NCBI GenBank assembly: GCA_022432975.1
Contig: CM039509.1
Span: 26,241,242-26,305,241, forward strand
Direction: 5' to 3'
Length of the DNA: 64,000 bases
Origin: Begonia masoniana
Lineage: Eukaryota; Streptophyta; Magnoliopsida; Cucurbitales; Begoniaceae
Shown in pieces: positions 1-10,585 of this stretch. Below the pieces are notes generated by a model that did not search any database, was not told the origin of the DNA, and worked only from the letters and a program-made list of their open reading frames with translations. The stretch's first letter is position 1. Every line of letters begins with the position of its first letter. Position numbers and translations under genes: made by a program.

Positions 1-837
1 AGATTTTCAAAGTTGTGATTGTCCTAACTATGCATTTGTAACTTAATCACTCATACGTCCATTGCTTTCAACCTAATCCATCATCACTAAATCTCTCAAT
101 TCTCTCCCAACTCAACCTCCACTCTATTTTTCCTCGAATTAAATTCAATCGTTTCCCTACTTTTCTCATACCACATCAATCTAACGCATCTATAGTCATC
201 ATATTTCCTCGAAGTTTCTTCTCTTACTTAATACGAAGGACCTAATACATAGCCTTCTTATCCTAATTCTTCCACTTCCAAGTCCTCCTATACCTTACCG
301 TCAAATTTTTAATCCATCACTCGCACTCATACACCTATGGACATCGGGCAAACATGACGTTCCATTAGTCACTATAACACGATCCTAGTACTCAAGGCTA
401 TCAATACTTAAATCTATCCCTTTTTCTTTCAAAGTATTCTCTAAGTCTTTATAATTATGTCCACAACGCTTGTTTGTCCAACTTGTGCCTCGGCTTTCAT
501 CAATCACTAACAAATTCTTAAGTCTGAACAAAGTCGTTAAACTATTCACCCAACACCTTAAAGGGTGCATAAACAATTCGACGCAACTTACGAGTCGAAA
601 CTTTCCTAAACCTCCTGATCTAACTTCACTTCTAAGCTCACTTGCACAATTTTTTCGTGCAAACCCTTCTTCCGCTCATCCAATCCCTCGATTCGCACGA
701 CTTCACATTCAAGTTTAACTTCAAATCTAAACCCTTTATTTAATTAAATGAAAATGTCCTACACTCTTTCTTAATATCTCACAAGGACCTCCTCCAAATT
801 TACAATCTAGTCCATTATTTTTTTTTTTATTCCTGCT

Positions 838-990
838 AATCAGGTTCTAACTATTCTACTTGTCTTCTTCACAATAATTTGTCTAACAATTTTCTTGTTA
901 GCAAACTTGTTGTAAATTGATTTACAATCTTGATCCTAATCTTCTAAAATCCTCTAATCTTGTCATTCTATTCTCCCAAAAACTTAGAAG
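838..990. repeat. Direct repeat, copy 1 (partner 1845-1990)
   Basis: A stretch beginning with the motif CAGGTTCTA and containing GCAAACTTGTTG recurs in the same orientation at 1845-1990 with many substitutions. It is an internal duplication within the decayed gypsy interior. Confidence 0.6.
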
Positions 991-1844
991 CATCCATTAC
1001 CTTTAATGGGACCAAGCATGTCATGGCTCATACCACAAGCCCTATCAATTCTCAAGTCTCCAGGGAAATACCAAAGTGGTCGAGTTCACTTCCTTAAATT
1101 CTCACATGAATCGGCCTTCACTTAATCCCTTATAGGCCAAACTTTCTAACTCATCAAATTTGATCTCATTCTCCAGATTTCCTCAATTACTACTTAGGCG
1201 CTAATATTTGACTGATCTATGGCTTTAACCACCTATTGAGTAATGACTATTTCTACATCCCCAAAGTTCTAAACTTTTCCAGCTTCACGCTCTATCGTTC
1301 GATCACTCATACACACTTCGAGTTCCATTTAATTAGTCATCACCTAAACTCTCTAGTCAATTCTTTTCCCAAAAATCTGGAATGGCACTTCATTATGATC
1401 TACCTCTCGGGTCCTTTAAACACTAAAGTTCCTACTTCCATCTTGGAGGTAAGTCACCGGTTACAGTGTTTAACTCGAACTGCATCAACTTTAGACTTAC
1501 TACTTATCTCTTATCTTTTTAACTCAAAAGTTCGAAATCAATTACTCGTTACTTTTCCTAATTGGTACTCGACACTTAACGTCTCGAGATCGTGTTGGTT
1601 TGCATTTAGTCACCCAAAACGTTAAACTCACTCTAACTTACTAATTGGTCTCTACTAAAGATTGTCTCCTATCCTCAATTCTCGAAATAACATCAACTTC
1701 CAATGTCTTTTGGGTTGACTTCCGTTCAAGGATTCCTAACCTCATCCAGCTTGTAATCCAAACTCCCCTTTATTTAACTCAAATGTCGCACATGGACTTC
1801 TCTCAAGTCACCCGATGGTCTACATCCTTTTGTTCCCCTTAGTC

Positions 1845-1990
1845 AGGTTCTACTTATTCCACTTGGCTTCTGTACAATGACTCATCTAACAGTCTTTTTG
1901 TTTGCAAACTTGTTGCAGATAAGTTTACGCCCTCGACCCAAATCTCCTCTAGTTCCCCAAATCTTACTATTCTATATTCTATACCAGAGG
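1845..1990. repeat. Direct repeat, copy 2 (partner 838-990)
   Basis: This is the second copy of the roughly 150-bp duplicated block. Order and spacing of the conserved motifs are kept, and divergence between copies is substantial, so the duplication is old. Confidence 0.6.
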
Positions 1991-3231
1991 TAGATCTTAT
2001 ATTTGTGGTTCTTAACTTGAACGGTACCCGCTATAGACTCGCTCTAATTACATCACCATCCCTTCTATGGTTATACCGGTTGCCTTAAACTCCTAAGCAC
2101 AACCACGAATCTGAAGTGCTAAATTTCTCCCCGGTAGATATTACGTTTACGTTTACTAGCCTCTAATCAAGCAACACAAAAATTCTGACGTGTCTACCAT
2201 TCATTAGTCACTCATAACTCCACTAAGCCTCCCACCTAGTAGGTCGGTTGTAATCTTCTCACAAATCTAAAATCTTTCTTTATTGATTAGCCTTCTTTAT
2301 GGATTAGTCTTCTAAGGCGGTATTCATTTCCTAGAGAACAACAAAATTTGGCATCTTGGGTATTACCTTGCACATGACCTATAGTCCATAATGTTTCGGA
2401 ATTTATTTACTCTCCAACCATAAGTAAATCCCCTTATTCTTTGCCTCAATATCGGTCGATACGACCACTTCTACCCGATCACTTAAATCTTATGTCCACG
2501 ACTTGTATTGATCTACCACGTCTTTCCAAACCACAATCGTAATAGTCGTTTTCATATCCTCTCAACAATAAAGCTAGTTAAGTTCTTGGACATGGTTTTT
2601 TTTGTCTAAATGCATCCATATTTTTATGGATCTAGGGCATACAAGTTCTTGCTATATCTTCCTACTTGCTTAAGTGCACTTAGTATACCTTGACAACCTA
2701 AAGCATCTTCCGAGGCTTAATACTCTAAGGGTTCAAATTTCATCGACTAGGGCTCATTTTCTATCTATTCAAATCTTATATGTCATAAGCTGTATTCCTC
2801 TAATGGTAACAAAATCTATGTGTACAACTTCTCATGGTTAAGTCGGGCTAATCTTATTAAGTCAGGCTACCCTTGGTGTAACTTCTTTCTTTCGATTAAG
2901 AGTCTTCCTCTTCGTACCGTGATTACTGGGTGCGACAAACCCAATATTTCGAGCTGACAAGATTGCCTAATTATGTGCTGCGCTTGTAGGCTAATGTGTT
3001 AGGATTGTTGGGGCAACGAAATCCTTAAGGTGATCTATCGTAACGTCTCGGTTGTCTCGATCATTCCCTCGACACACCATATCTATAAATAGCTCCTATA
3101 AAAGTTAAATGCAAACATCTCTAAGAAACTGAAATTGAATAAAACTATAAACATACTTACTGTTGATGAAGGATGTCCGCGTAGTGGCTGTGCAGTCGAG
3201 CAGTCTACAGAATCGATTTTAAAACCCGGGG

Positions 3232-3243
3232 GCTCTGATACCA
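3232..3243 (-). other. tRNA-iMet primer-binding site of the left gypsy element
   Basis: The minus strand reads TGGTATCAGAGC, the standard site complementary to initiator tRNA-Met, four bases from the LTR edge. It fixes the orientation of the element as minus. Confidence 0.85.
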
Positions 3244-3247
3244 TAAA

Positions 3248-5467
3248 TGTAACAACCCCGTTACTATTCCTAATTTCCCGTACGTAATTTTTTTTTTTCT
3301 TTTTATTTTTGTTTTATACTTAGCGTTTAAGTGGAAAACAATTTAATAAAACGTTAAAACAATTACAAAACAATTAATCCTAAACCAATACGTACCCAAA
3401 CACCGACAAAACACAACCTCACCATTTCACTAACGCAATTCTATCTATACCACAATTTCTATCCACATCACAAACATACATTTCACAGTACAACTTAACA
3501 TCAAGCACCCAATACTCATCCGTCTCCCGAAATACCACCCGAAAACCGACTCGAAACACAACTATAACAAAGTACATTTTCACGAAAACGAACTGCATGG
3601 TTCCGTTTAAAAGTGTGACATATCCTCCTGTTTACAAAATCACCAAGCAGTTCATAAAAATCCAAATAAAAACCTTAACAAATATTTTATAAAAAAAATC
3701 TATCAACTAAACAGAATCAAACACCCTAAAACGTACCAACCACCAATTAAACTAAAAACATTCCCATAACGTTAAATTAATGGTTTAAAACAAAACATTT
3801 GAAACATCAACATAAAAATCTAACACCTAACCAGAACCAAGCATCCTAAAATGTTCTATACTGTTCACCATCAGCCCAAAACACTCCAAAAAGAAACCCT
3901 CAAAACCTATACATAGTTCCCCACGGGTCGGTCAAGCATCGACTGCGCCAGCCCACCCCGCGAGCCATCCTCCGTCAACTGCATCACTCCTCAGGTGGAA
4001 GGATCTCGTCCTCACCTATATCAGGATCACCTACACCATACAGAAAATCTATGAGATAAAAATCTCAGTAAGCCCTACGTAAATGCTAATGCATGATCAT
4101 GTATGCTCTGTACTATGAAAACCGTCCATGTCAATGCATATATCCGTACGTGTCAGTCTATGGTTATCGGAAATGCTCGACAGATGGATAGGGCACGTCA
4201 AGCGATTAGACAGCCCACACCATCTGAAGGGAGGTAAACCCGCTCACCACGGAACGCCAGGTCTGAACCTCATCCCCGATAACCCCATGTCATGGTTGTT
4301 TACTGTGATACTTTACTTGCCTTTACAATGCATGTTCTTTTCATGAAATCCGTGCGTAAATTCATTTTCATGTCGTTTTAAAACCATGATGTATGAACAG
4401 TTCAATACAAACAATAAAGTAAACAATCACATGTGTACCATCAAGACGATAAACAGATACATATGTACCATCAAGACGATAAACAAACAACATATAAAAC
4501 AACTAATCCTAACTACCCAAACCAAAACAATTTAAACAAACAAATCCTCAAGGTTCCTCGAGACGACATCGACGTACGGTGTAGGCCAATCAGCCAGAGA
4601 AGATCACGAGAACTTACCTGTCGTCCGTAGCTCGCTGGGGATGCTCGGTTATCTGTCCACCTATGGCTCAACCTACGAAAATATTAAAACTTTATTACAC
4701 TCAAGGTTACATTCACCAATTTACTCTCAAACTACTATTTCTAGCCTAATCCAACTAAAACCTAATTAAACGGGCCACTAATTCGGGTTTGGCAAAATCG
4801 ACCCGAAACTTCGAACGTGCATAACTTTCGCGTTGGTTATCGGAATCGAATGATTCTAGCGGCCACGTACTCCTCTAATAACCTATTTTAATCTGCCAAA
4901 AGGAATTTTAAAACAAATAAACGGAACTAGGTCAAAAATCCAAAAACCCGAAACTGCCCTTAATCGGAAATTTTCCCCCTTTTCAATTTTTCATCAAATT
5001 CTACCCATTTCCTCACCAATCGACTACAATTAGCCTCAATTAGCCTAAACTAATCAAAATTTAAAGGATACACACACGAAACCCGAAATGCCAAAATAGG
5101 GCATTCTGATTTTTCGCTCAATTCGAGCACAACACGGCCAGGCGACCTTCGCCGGCCTAAGCCCGGTCATTTAACACCGAGGCTAGCCAAAAATGGCCAG
5201 TGGTCGGAGCTCAATCGAGCTCGACGCCCTCGGCCTCCAAAAGAACCAAAAACAGGGCGAAGAATCAGTTACCGGTTCGGTTCGTGCGCGAGACAGGCCG
5301 GAGTTCTCCTGCCGCCGTTGTCTGGCCGGAGGGAGTCGGAAGTCGCCGGTGAACGGCGCCGCGTCGCCGTTCCTCCCTCGTCTCCCCTGTTCTTCGCTCG
5401 CGGGTCGTCGGGCTCGAACACAACCAAAAACAACATATTTTGTTGTTTTTGTGTTTAATTAAAATAA

Positions 5468-5506
<39 letters not shown>

Positions 5507-5742
5507 TCTAATATTAATTCCTATTAAACATTAATATACCGTTTTGCTCTTCCGTAATTTCCGTTAAATCTCGTTCTTAATTATAACCCACGGCTTAATT
5601 TCACTGGAAATGCCCGAATCTAAATTAATTAACCAATTAGGTTAACCAAATTTATTCACTTTTCTTTTAAATTACTTAAAACAATTATTTATTAAACAAT
5701 TACCTATCATTTTATTTTCTCTTAAAAATCTCGGGCGTTACA
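3248..5742 (-). mobile_element. Ty3/gypsy LTR, 5' LTR of the minus-strand element
   Basis: The LTR runs on the minus strand from TGTAACGCCCG at 5742 to GGGTTGTTACA at 3248, about 2.5 kb, with TG...CA ends. It is next to the primer-binding site, so it is the 5' LTR. A motif near 4050-4090 (a TGAGAT...ATCTCA inverted pair next to AGCCCTA) recurs in the LTR at 24010-26422, showing the two belong to one family. The base after the LTR begins TTAAA (5743-5747), the candidate target duplication, whose partner is outside the window. Short open frames inside it are not genes. Confidence 0.8.
5466..5507. repeat. (AAT)n microsatellite
   Basis: About thirteen uninterrupted AAT triplets lie inside the gypsy LTR. 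Confidence 0.95.
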
Positions 5743-6868
5743 TTAAAGGTTCATTCACGTTGGAAAATTCAAGAGAAGAAAAGGAGATAAAATAGTTGAA
5801 AAGTCAAAAAGTAAGTAATGGATGTTGAAAATTCAAAGGCAATTTTGACCAATAGAAAAAGAAGAACAATTTTGAGCAAAAAGTGTGATTGGTGGGGCAT
5901 TCAAGTGATGTCACGTTGGAAATTAAGGGGTGAAAGAGGAGGGTTGTTTTGAAATTTAAGAAGAAATTGTGGCAAAAACAAAAAGTAGAAGAAATATTAA
6001 GTTAAAAAGACAAAATTGTAAAATTGATTCATCTTCTCCCCTTTCTCCCACGCCATTTCCAGCCACCATTAGAGCCCTTCCTCCTCTCCTTTGCTTCAAG
6101 TTTTCAAGGTGATTTGAGGTAAAAATAAGTGGGTTTTGGTTTGTATATTATTAGGTGAAGTTTGTGTGTGTTTTTGAAGTGTTTTGAGAGGTGTTGATTA
6201 GGGTTTGGAAACCCTAATTCATGGAGTCCGAAAATTGAGTTTAAATGTTAGATTTCTTTCCAAATTTGATGATTTAGTTGGGAAATGGATTGGTTTAGGT
6301 AGATTTTAGGATTAGATTGGAGTTTGGAAGTGAATTTCACAAAAATCGATTTTTCACAATATGTGGCCGATTCTGTCCTGGGCATTTTCGATTTGGATAA
6401 GTGTGTTGTTTGGTTAATTTGAGTGTTTCAATGGATAGTAGATGTGTAGAGGTTTCCGAATTGGGGTGGCACGTCGAAATCCGTTGAAAAACGAGGAAGT
6501 TATGGCCGTTTGAAATTAGACGTTAAAATTTGTAGTAAAAATCGGGTTTTGTGATTAGTTGTGATTTTGGGTTCAATTGTTAGTTAGTTTTAGTTATAAA
6601 AACTCCTTTAGAATGTTTATTAGTGGTTGGCTAAGTTATTTCCCATTTAATGCGTTAGGTTATCGAGCAAGTGAGTTGTGTTAAAGTTTGTTAGTTGTAG
6701 TTAGAATTAGATTAAGTATTCTTTAAAAATAAATTGTGCTTAAGTGAGTTTTGTGTTTATGATAGGTTACCGAGTCGAGAAATTTACGTAGCCGAAGCGA
6801 GTAACTGCAGTGCAGGAGAGGCGTTTGTGTTTTGCTTTCGGGCCTACACCACAGAACGGTAGGATTTA

Positions 6869-7057
6869 TTTTGTGATAATTGTTGTTGGTTGTTTGTTGT
6901 TTGTTGTTTGTTAGTTTGTTGTTTGTTGTTTGTTAGTTTGTTGTTTGTTGTTTGGTTGTTTTCTTGTTGTTTGTTGTTTGGTTGTTTTCTTTGTTGGTTA
7001 AGCATTGTTGGTTGTTGGTTGTTTGTTGTTTGTTGTTTGTTTGCCTCCTTTGTTGAT
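6869..7057 (+). repeat. TTG/TTGTTGTTTG low-complexity block
   Basis: Irregular repetition of TTGTTGTTTG and GGTTG units; simple-sequence DNA inside the LTR. Confidence 0.85.
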
Positions 7058-7604
7058 TAGGCACTGTATTGAGACATAAACTGATAAGTTGAAAGGCAAT
7101 GTGGCAATATGGTTTTGTGGAGTTGCGTTAAGGTGGCACCTGCGAGGGACTCGAGGAGAGTCGCCCAGTCGCGTTAGGGTGGCACCTGGGGCGTGGTTTA
7201 GTGTGAGTCGCCAAGTCGCGTTAGGGTAGCACCTGTGAGGGACTCCAGGGGAGTTGCCCTGTCGCGTAAAGGTGATACCTGCGAGGGACTATAGTTGAGT
7301 CGCCCAGTCGCGTTACAGTAGCACCTGCGAGGGACTCCAGGGGAGTTGCCCAGTCGCGTTAAGGTGGTACCTGCGAGGGACTATAGTTGAGTCGCCCAGT
7401 CGCGTTAGGGTAACACCTGCGAGGGACTATAGTTCAGTCGCCCAGTCGCGTTAGGGTAGCACCTGCGAGGGACTCCAGGGGAGTTGCCCAGTCGCGTTAA
7501 GGTGGTACCTGCGAGGGACTATAGTTGAGTCGCCCAGTCGCGTTAGGGTGGCACCTGCGAGGGACTCCAGGGGAGTTGCCCAGTCACGTTAAGGTGGCAC
7601 TTTC

Positions 7605-7981
7605 TGTGATGACCCGAATGTGCAAGTATGTGTACGATGGCTGCACGAACTACAACCTGGATGGCGGTACGTCCGCGCGGGAGAACTGAAAGGTGACAGG
7701 TCGTAAAAAGGGGGTCGTCACAATCCCACATCGCTTGGGGAAGTATGTGGAAATGAAACATATGTAATGAGACCCTCCCAATATAGCAAGACGCGTTTTG
7801 GAGCACGATTGGCAATGGATCCCATAAGAACTCCGAAGTTAAAAGTGCTTCGGCGAGAGAAATTCCAGGTAAGGTGACATTCTGGGAAGTTCTCGCCAAA
7901 CAAAGCCGTGAGGGGAGGATATTGAGCTGCGGCCCAATCCCCAGAGCGGACAATATCTTGCTGGGATAAGGGGTCGTTACA
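7605..7981 (+). mobile_element. Solo LTR of a Cassandra-type TRIM retrotransposon
   Basis: A 377-bp unit begins TGTGATGACCC and ends GGGTCGTTACA. It is homologous over its full length to both LTRs of the complete element at 9288-10112. It includes a 5S-rRNA-like domain (7812-7897), more eroded than in the other copies. Flanks are CTTTC and CTTGC, a five-base target duplication with one mismatch. No internal region is attached, so it arose by LTR-LTR recombination. Open frames crossing it are spurious. Confidence 0.85.
7812..7897 (+). other. 5S-rRNA-derived domain of the Cassandra solo LTR (eroded)
   Basis: GGATCCCATAAGAACTCCGA and GGGAAGTTCTCG match 5S rRNA, but the box C region (GAGAGTAGTACTAGG in intact copies) is altered. 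It is not a functional 5S gene. Confidence 0.75.
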
Positions 7982-8837
7982 CTTGCGAGGGACTTTACAC
8001 CTGAGAGAGACTCTATGGGAGTTGCGCAGTCGCTTTAAGGTGGCACCTGCGAGGGATGCTGTGGGAGTCGCCCAGTCGCGTTAAGGTGCGAGGTTAGCAT
8101 GTGTGATGGGTTCTATGAAAGATAGAAGGAACGGAAACGAAACCAGAGCAACTGAGGGTTAGAAACTGCATGTGTTAGGGTTACGTGTGAGAGTTGTGGT
8201 GCATTGTGCATGTTACTCTTTGTTATCCCCTACCTGCTAAGCGTAAGCTTACGTGTGTGTGTATTCTGTGGTGTAGGTGACGGGGTGTTTACATGTGAGG
8301 TTGATGAGGAAAATCAGGCCTAGGCGCAGCCGGAGATTCACGAGGCATGCCGGTGCGGGCAGTTGTCGGGGCGTCTCGATCATGGTCTTCGGGGAGTTGT
8401 TAGTGACGGTTATTTTGGTATGGTTTTGATGTTTTTGGTTGGTGATTGGGAGATTTTGTATAGATATTATTTTGTGTTATATGTTTTGAGAAAAGTTAGA
8501 AAAGTGGAGGGTTTTGATACGAGGTATTTGTAGATATTTTCGTAATTATTTTGGAGGTTTCAGAGTCGGTTGGGTTATGGATATTGGTTGTACTTTTTTG
8601 GGATTTTAAACTAGTTTGATTTCTTGTTTTAATTGCAGGTTTTGGTTTATCGAAATTTAGGTGTTACGCTGCCCATTTTCATTTTAAAGTAAATAACGTT
8701 GGGTTTATTTGTTTCCAAGTTTTTATTAATATTTTCTGAGTCGAGATTTTAACGAAAAATATTTTAAATTATATTTTAAACGCGGGGTTTGTTAGCAAAG
8801 TAGCGCACCGAGCCGGGATGGGTTCGAGGGCGTTACA

Positions 8838-9287
8838 GGGACAACCTATTGGCAAGAGGGAAAAGAGATGGTGAAGATAAGATTTCTACTTGGAAAATGT
8901 TTAAGGAAGTAATGAAAAGGAAATTTGATCCAAGTAGCTACCAACAAGAGTCAAGCCATCGATATCCTTCTAGAAGACAAAACCCACCTCGAACCAACAC
9001 CTTATTTAGAACCAAAACATGAGTTTGTGAGGGAGGTTACTTACAAAGTAGTTGAAAAGAAGACCTTAGAAGAAAGAACCTCTAGACCGAGAGCTAGGGA
9101 CATTAAGTGTTTAAATTGTTTTGGTTTTGGACACCTAGCATCTATATGTACAAGAAAACCCGCAATGAACTTTTATGATCAAGGTAATCAACTAACCAAA
9201 ATAAATAGCCAAATACTCGAAGAAACTTTAATTGAGAAAGAGGATGACTCGCTTGTGGAAGAAATCATCTATCCCGAGGGGGGTCCA
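8838..9287 (+). pseudogene. Decayed gypsy gag with zinc knuckle, 5' part
   Basis: The first bases after the LTR encode a gag-like segment (DNLLARGKRDGEDK, then WKMFKEVMKRKFDP) in one frame. A frameshift near 8935 leads into an open frame (8925-9308) with PRARDIKCLNCFGFGHLASIC, a CX2CX4HX4C nucleic-acid-binding knuckle of capsid protein. The frame is cut at 9287 by the Cassandra element and resumes at 10113. The upstream half of gag is missing. Family: Ty3/gypsy, lineage not resolved. Confidence 0.7.
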
Positions 9288-9495
9288 TGTGATGACCCAG
9301 ATGTGTAAGTATGTGTACGATGGCTGCACGAACCGGAACTCGGATGGCGGTACGTCCGCGTGGGCTAACCGGAAGGTGACGGGTCGTAAAAAGGGGGTCG
9401 TCACAATCCCACATCGCTTGGGGATGTATGTGGAAATGAAACATATGTAAAGAGACCCTCCCAAGATAGCAAGATGCGTTTTGGAGCACAATTGG

Positions 9496-9579
9496 TAACG
9501 GATCCCATAAGAACTCCGAAGTTAAAAGTGCTTTGGCGAGAGTAGTACTAGGTTGGATGACCGACTGGAAAGTCCTCGC
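9496..9579 (+). other. 5S-rRNA-derived domain in the 5' LTR
   Basis: The run GGATCCCATAAGAACTCCGA, then AGTTAAAAGTGCTTTGG, GAGAGTAGTACTAGG and GTCCTCG follows plant 5S rRNA from its middle to its 3' part, including the internal promoter (box A to box C) region. The 5' third of 5S rRNA is absent, so it is not a 5S gene. Confidence 0.88.
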
Positions 9580-9666
9580 CAAACAAAGCCGTGAGGGGAG
9601 GATATTGGGCTACGGCCCAATCCCAAGAGCGGACAATATCTTGCTGGAAAAAGGGGTCGTTATAAA

Positions 9667-9678
9667 TAGTATCAGAAC
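9667..9678 (+). other. Degenerate tRNA-iMet primer-binding site of Cassandra
   Basis: TAGTATCAGAAC differs from the standard TGGTATCAGAGC at two positions and lies two bases after the 5' LTR. Confidence 0.7.
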
Positions 9679-9943
9679 CTGTATCTAACTGGAAATGTGG
9701 CCAACGAGGACGTTGGGCCCCCGAGGGGGGGTAATTTTGATGACTCGGATGTGTAAGTATGTGTACGATGGCTGCACGAACCGGAACTTGGATGGCAGTA
9801 CGTTTGCGTGGGTGAACCGGAAGGTGACAGGTCGTAAAAAGGGGGTCGTCACAATCTCACATCGCATGGGGATGTATGTGAAAATGAAACATATGTAAAG
9901 AGACCCTCCCAAGATAGCAAGACGCGTTTTGGAGCACAATTGA

Positions 9944-10027
9944 CAACGAATCCCATAAGAACTCTGAAGTTAAAAGTGCTTCGGCGAGAGTAGTACTAGG
10001 TTGGGTGACCGACTGGGAAGTCCTCGC
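9944..10027 (+). other. 5S-rRNA-derived domain in the 3' LTR
   Basis: This is the same domain as in the 5' LTR. It keeps AGTAGTACTAGGTTGGGTGA and GGGAAGTCCTCG, closer to 5S rRNA than the other two copies in this window. Confidence 0.88.
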
Positions 10028-10112
10028 CAAACAAAGCCGTGAGGAGAGGATATTGGGCTACAGCCCAATCCCCAGAGAGGATAATATCTTGCTAGGAAAA
10101 GGAGTCGTTACA

Positions 10113-10585
10113 GTCCATTACTTGAAATGGAACAATTGATGGAAGAAGCAATTATCATGGAATGTGACTCTTATAAACAAGAGGAAGAATCCAAACCTGA
10201 GGACTCCGTAATTTTTGAAGCTAATGAGGTTACCATTTCGAATGATCTGTTAGATGTTAGTCCAAAAGAAGAGAACTTTTATGCAACATATGCATATGTT
10301 CCTATTTCCCAAATCCAACAAGGAAATTTTCTAGTTGTTAAAAACTACCTTGACCCTTTCTTGATCCAACCGAAGAGTAATACCTTTGTTTTAGAAAGAA
10401 AAGTTTTTCCCATTCTTGCCTCATCAGATAAGAAGGAAAAGAGTCTTTTGAGGGCCTTAAAGCATCCAAACCCTTTTAGACCAAATGTGAAGGATGAAGT
10501 GTCTAGAAAAACTTTCAATGATATATCACCTAGGCTTGTACCTCAACAGAAATTTATTGAATGGCTATTTAGAATAGGTTGAGAT
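10113..10585 (+). pseudogene. Gypsy gag/linker continuation after the Cassandra insertion
   Basis: An open frame (10127-10582, 151 codons) continues the acidic linker begun before the Cassandra insertion: the preceding segment ends LVEEIIYPEGG and this one starts near LEMEQLMEEAIIMEC. It has no recognised enzymatic domain. It probably corresponds to the variable segment between gag and protease in this element. It ends FIEWLFRIG before a stop. Confidence 0.55.

Larger units (their letters stand above)
1..3231 (-). mobile_element. Decayed internal region of a minus-strand Ty3/gypsy element
   Basis: This lies directly inside the primer-binding site and LTR at 3232-5742. Read on the minus strand, the first 200 bases after the primer site match, base for base in long stretches, the leader and gag start of the gypsy element at 26429 onward: the gag start there reads RPRDDRDDTID and here a similar NDRDNRDVTID can be read. 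Beyond about 2950 no gag-pol reading frame can be followed. The plus strand is conspicuously poor in G. No open frame here looks real. It is either a very old gypsy or a non-autonomous derivative of the same family. The far LTR would lie left of the window. Confidence 0.6.
7124..8095 (+). repeat. 46-bp minisatellite with alternating subunits
   Basis: About a dozen units of 46 bp share the core GTCGCGTTAGGGTGGCACCT followed by GCGAGGGACT. Two variants, one with CTATAGTTGAGTCG and one with CTCCAGGGGAGTTG, tend to alternate, giving a roughly 92-bp higher-order period. The Cassandra solo LTR at 7605-7981 splits the array. The outer units are more degenerate than the central ones, as expected if unequal exchange homogenises the middle. 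Confidence 0.85.
5743..8837 (+). mobile_element. 5'-truncated plus-strand Ty3/gypsy LTR (solo-like)
   Basis: A non-coding stretch ends in GAGGGCGTTACA at 8837, the terminal sequence of gypsy LTRs of this type. There is no primer-binding site after it. Instead a gag reading frame resumes at once, so it behaves as a solo or truncated LTR inserted in another gypsy element. Its left end has been removed or displaced by the minus-strand element ending at 5742. It contains a TTGTTGTTTG-rich block, a 46-bp minisatellite and a solo Cassandra LTR. No protein-coding gene is visible in these 3 kb. Confidence 0.6.
9288..10112 (+). mobile_element. Complete Cassandra-type TRIM retrotransposon
   Basis: The element is 825 bp: 5' LTR 9288-9664, a very short internal region with a primer-binding site and a G-rich polypurine tract (9721-9731), and 3' LTR about 9736-10112. 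It is flanked by a perfect five-base target duplication, GTCCA (9283-9287 and 10113-10117). Both LTRs contain a 5S-rRNA-derived domain, the hallmark of Cassandra elements. It encodes no protein and depends on enzymes from autonomous elements. The two LTRs differ at multiple sites, so the insertion is not recent. It sits inside a gypsy gag frame. Confidence 0.92.

Noticed and set aside
1236..1625. 129-codon frame in the left edge region
   Set aside because: It lies on the strand opposite to the element's coding sense, and the region is G-poor, which makes random open frames likely.
3232..3243. tRNA gene fragments (also at 15554, 26429, 39718, 47263, 56914 and 63842)
   Set aside because: Only 12 bases complementary to initiator tRNA, always next to an LTR: primer-binding sites.
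7543..7953. 136-codon open frame on the minus strand, with similar frames at 9265-9582 and 9685-9939
   Set aside because: All three are antisense readings of Cassandra LTRs; similarity between them reflects the repeated DNA, not a protein family.
7124..8095. CRISPR-like repeat array
   Set aside because: Units are contiguous 46-mers without unique spacers, in a plant LTR.
9496..9579. Genuine 5S rRNA gene
   Set aside because: The 5' third of 5S rRNA is missing and the unit is bounded by LTR ends and target duplications, so it is a Cassandra domain.
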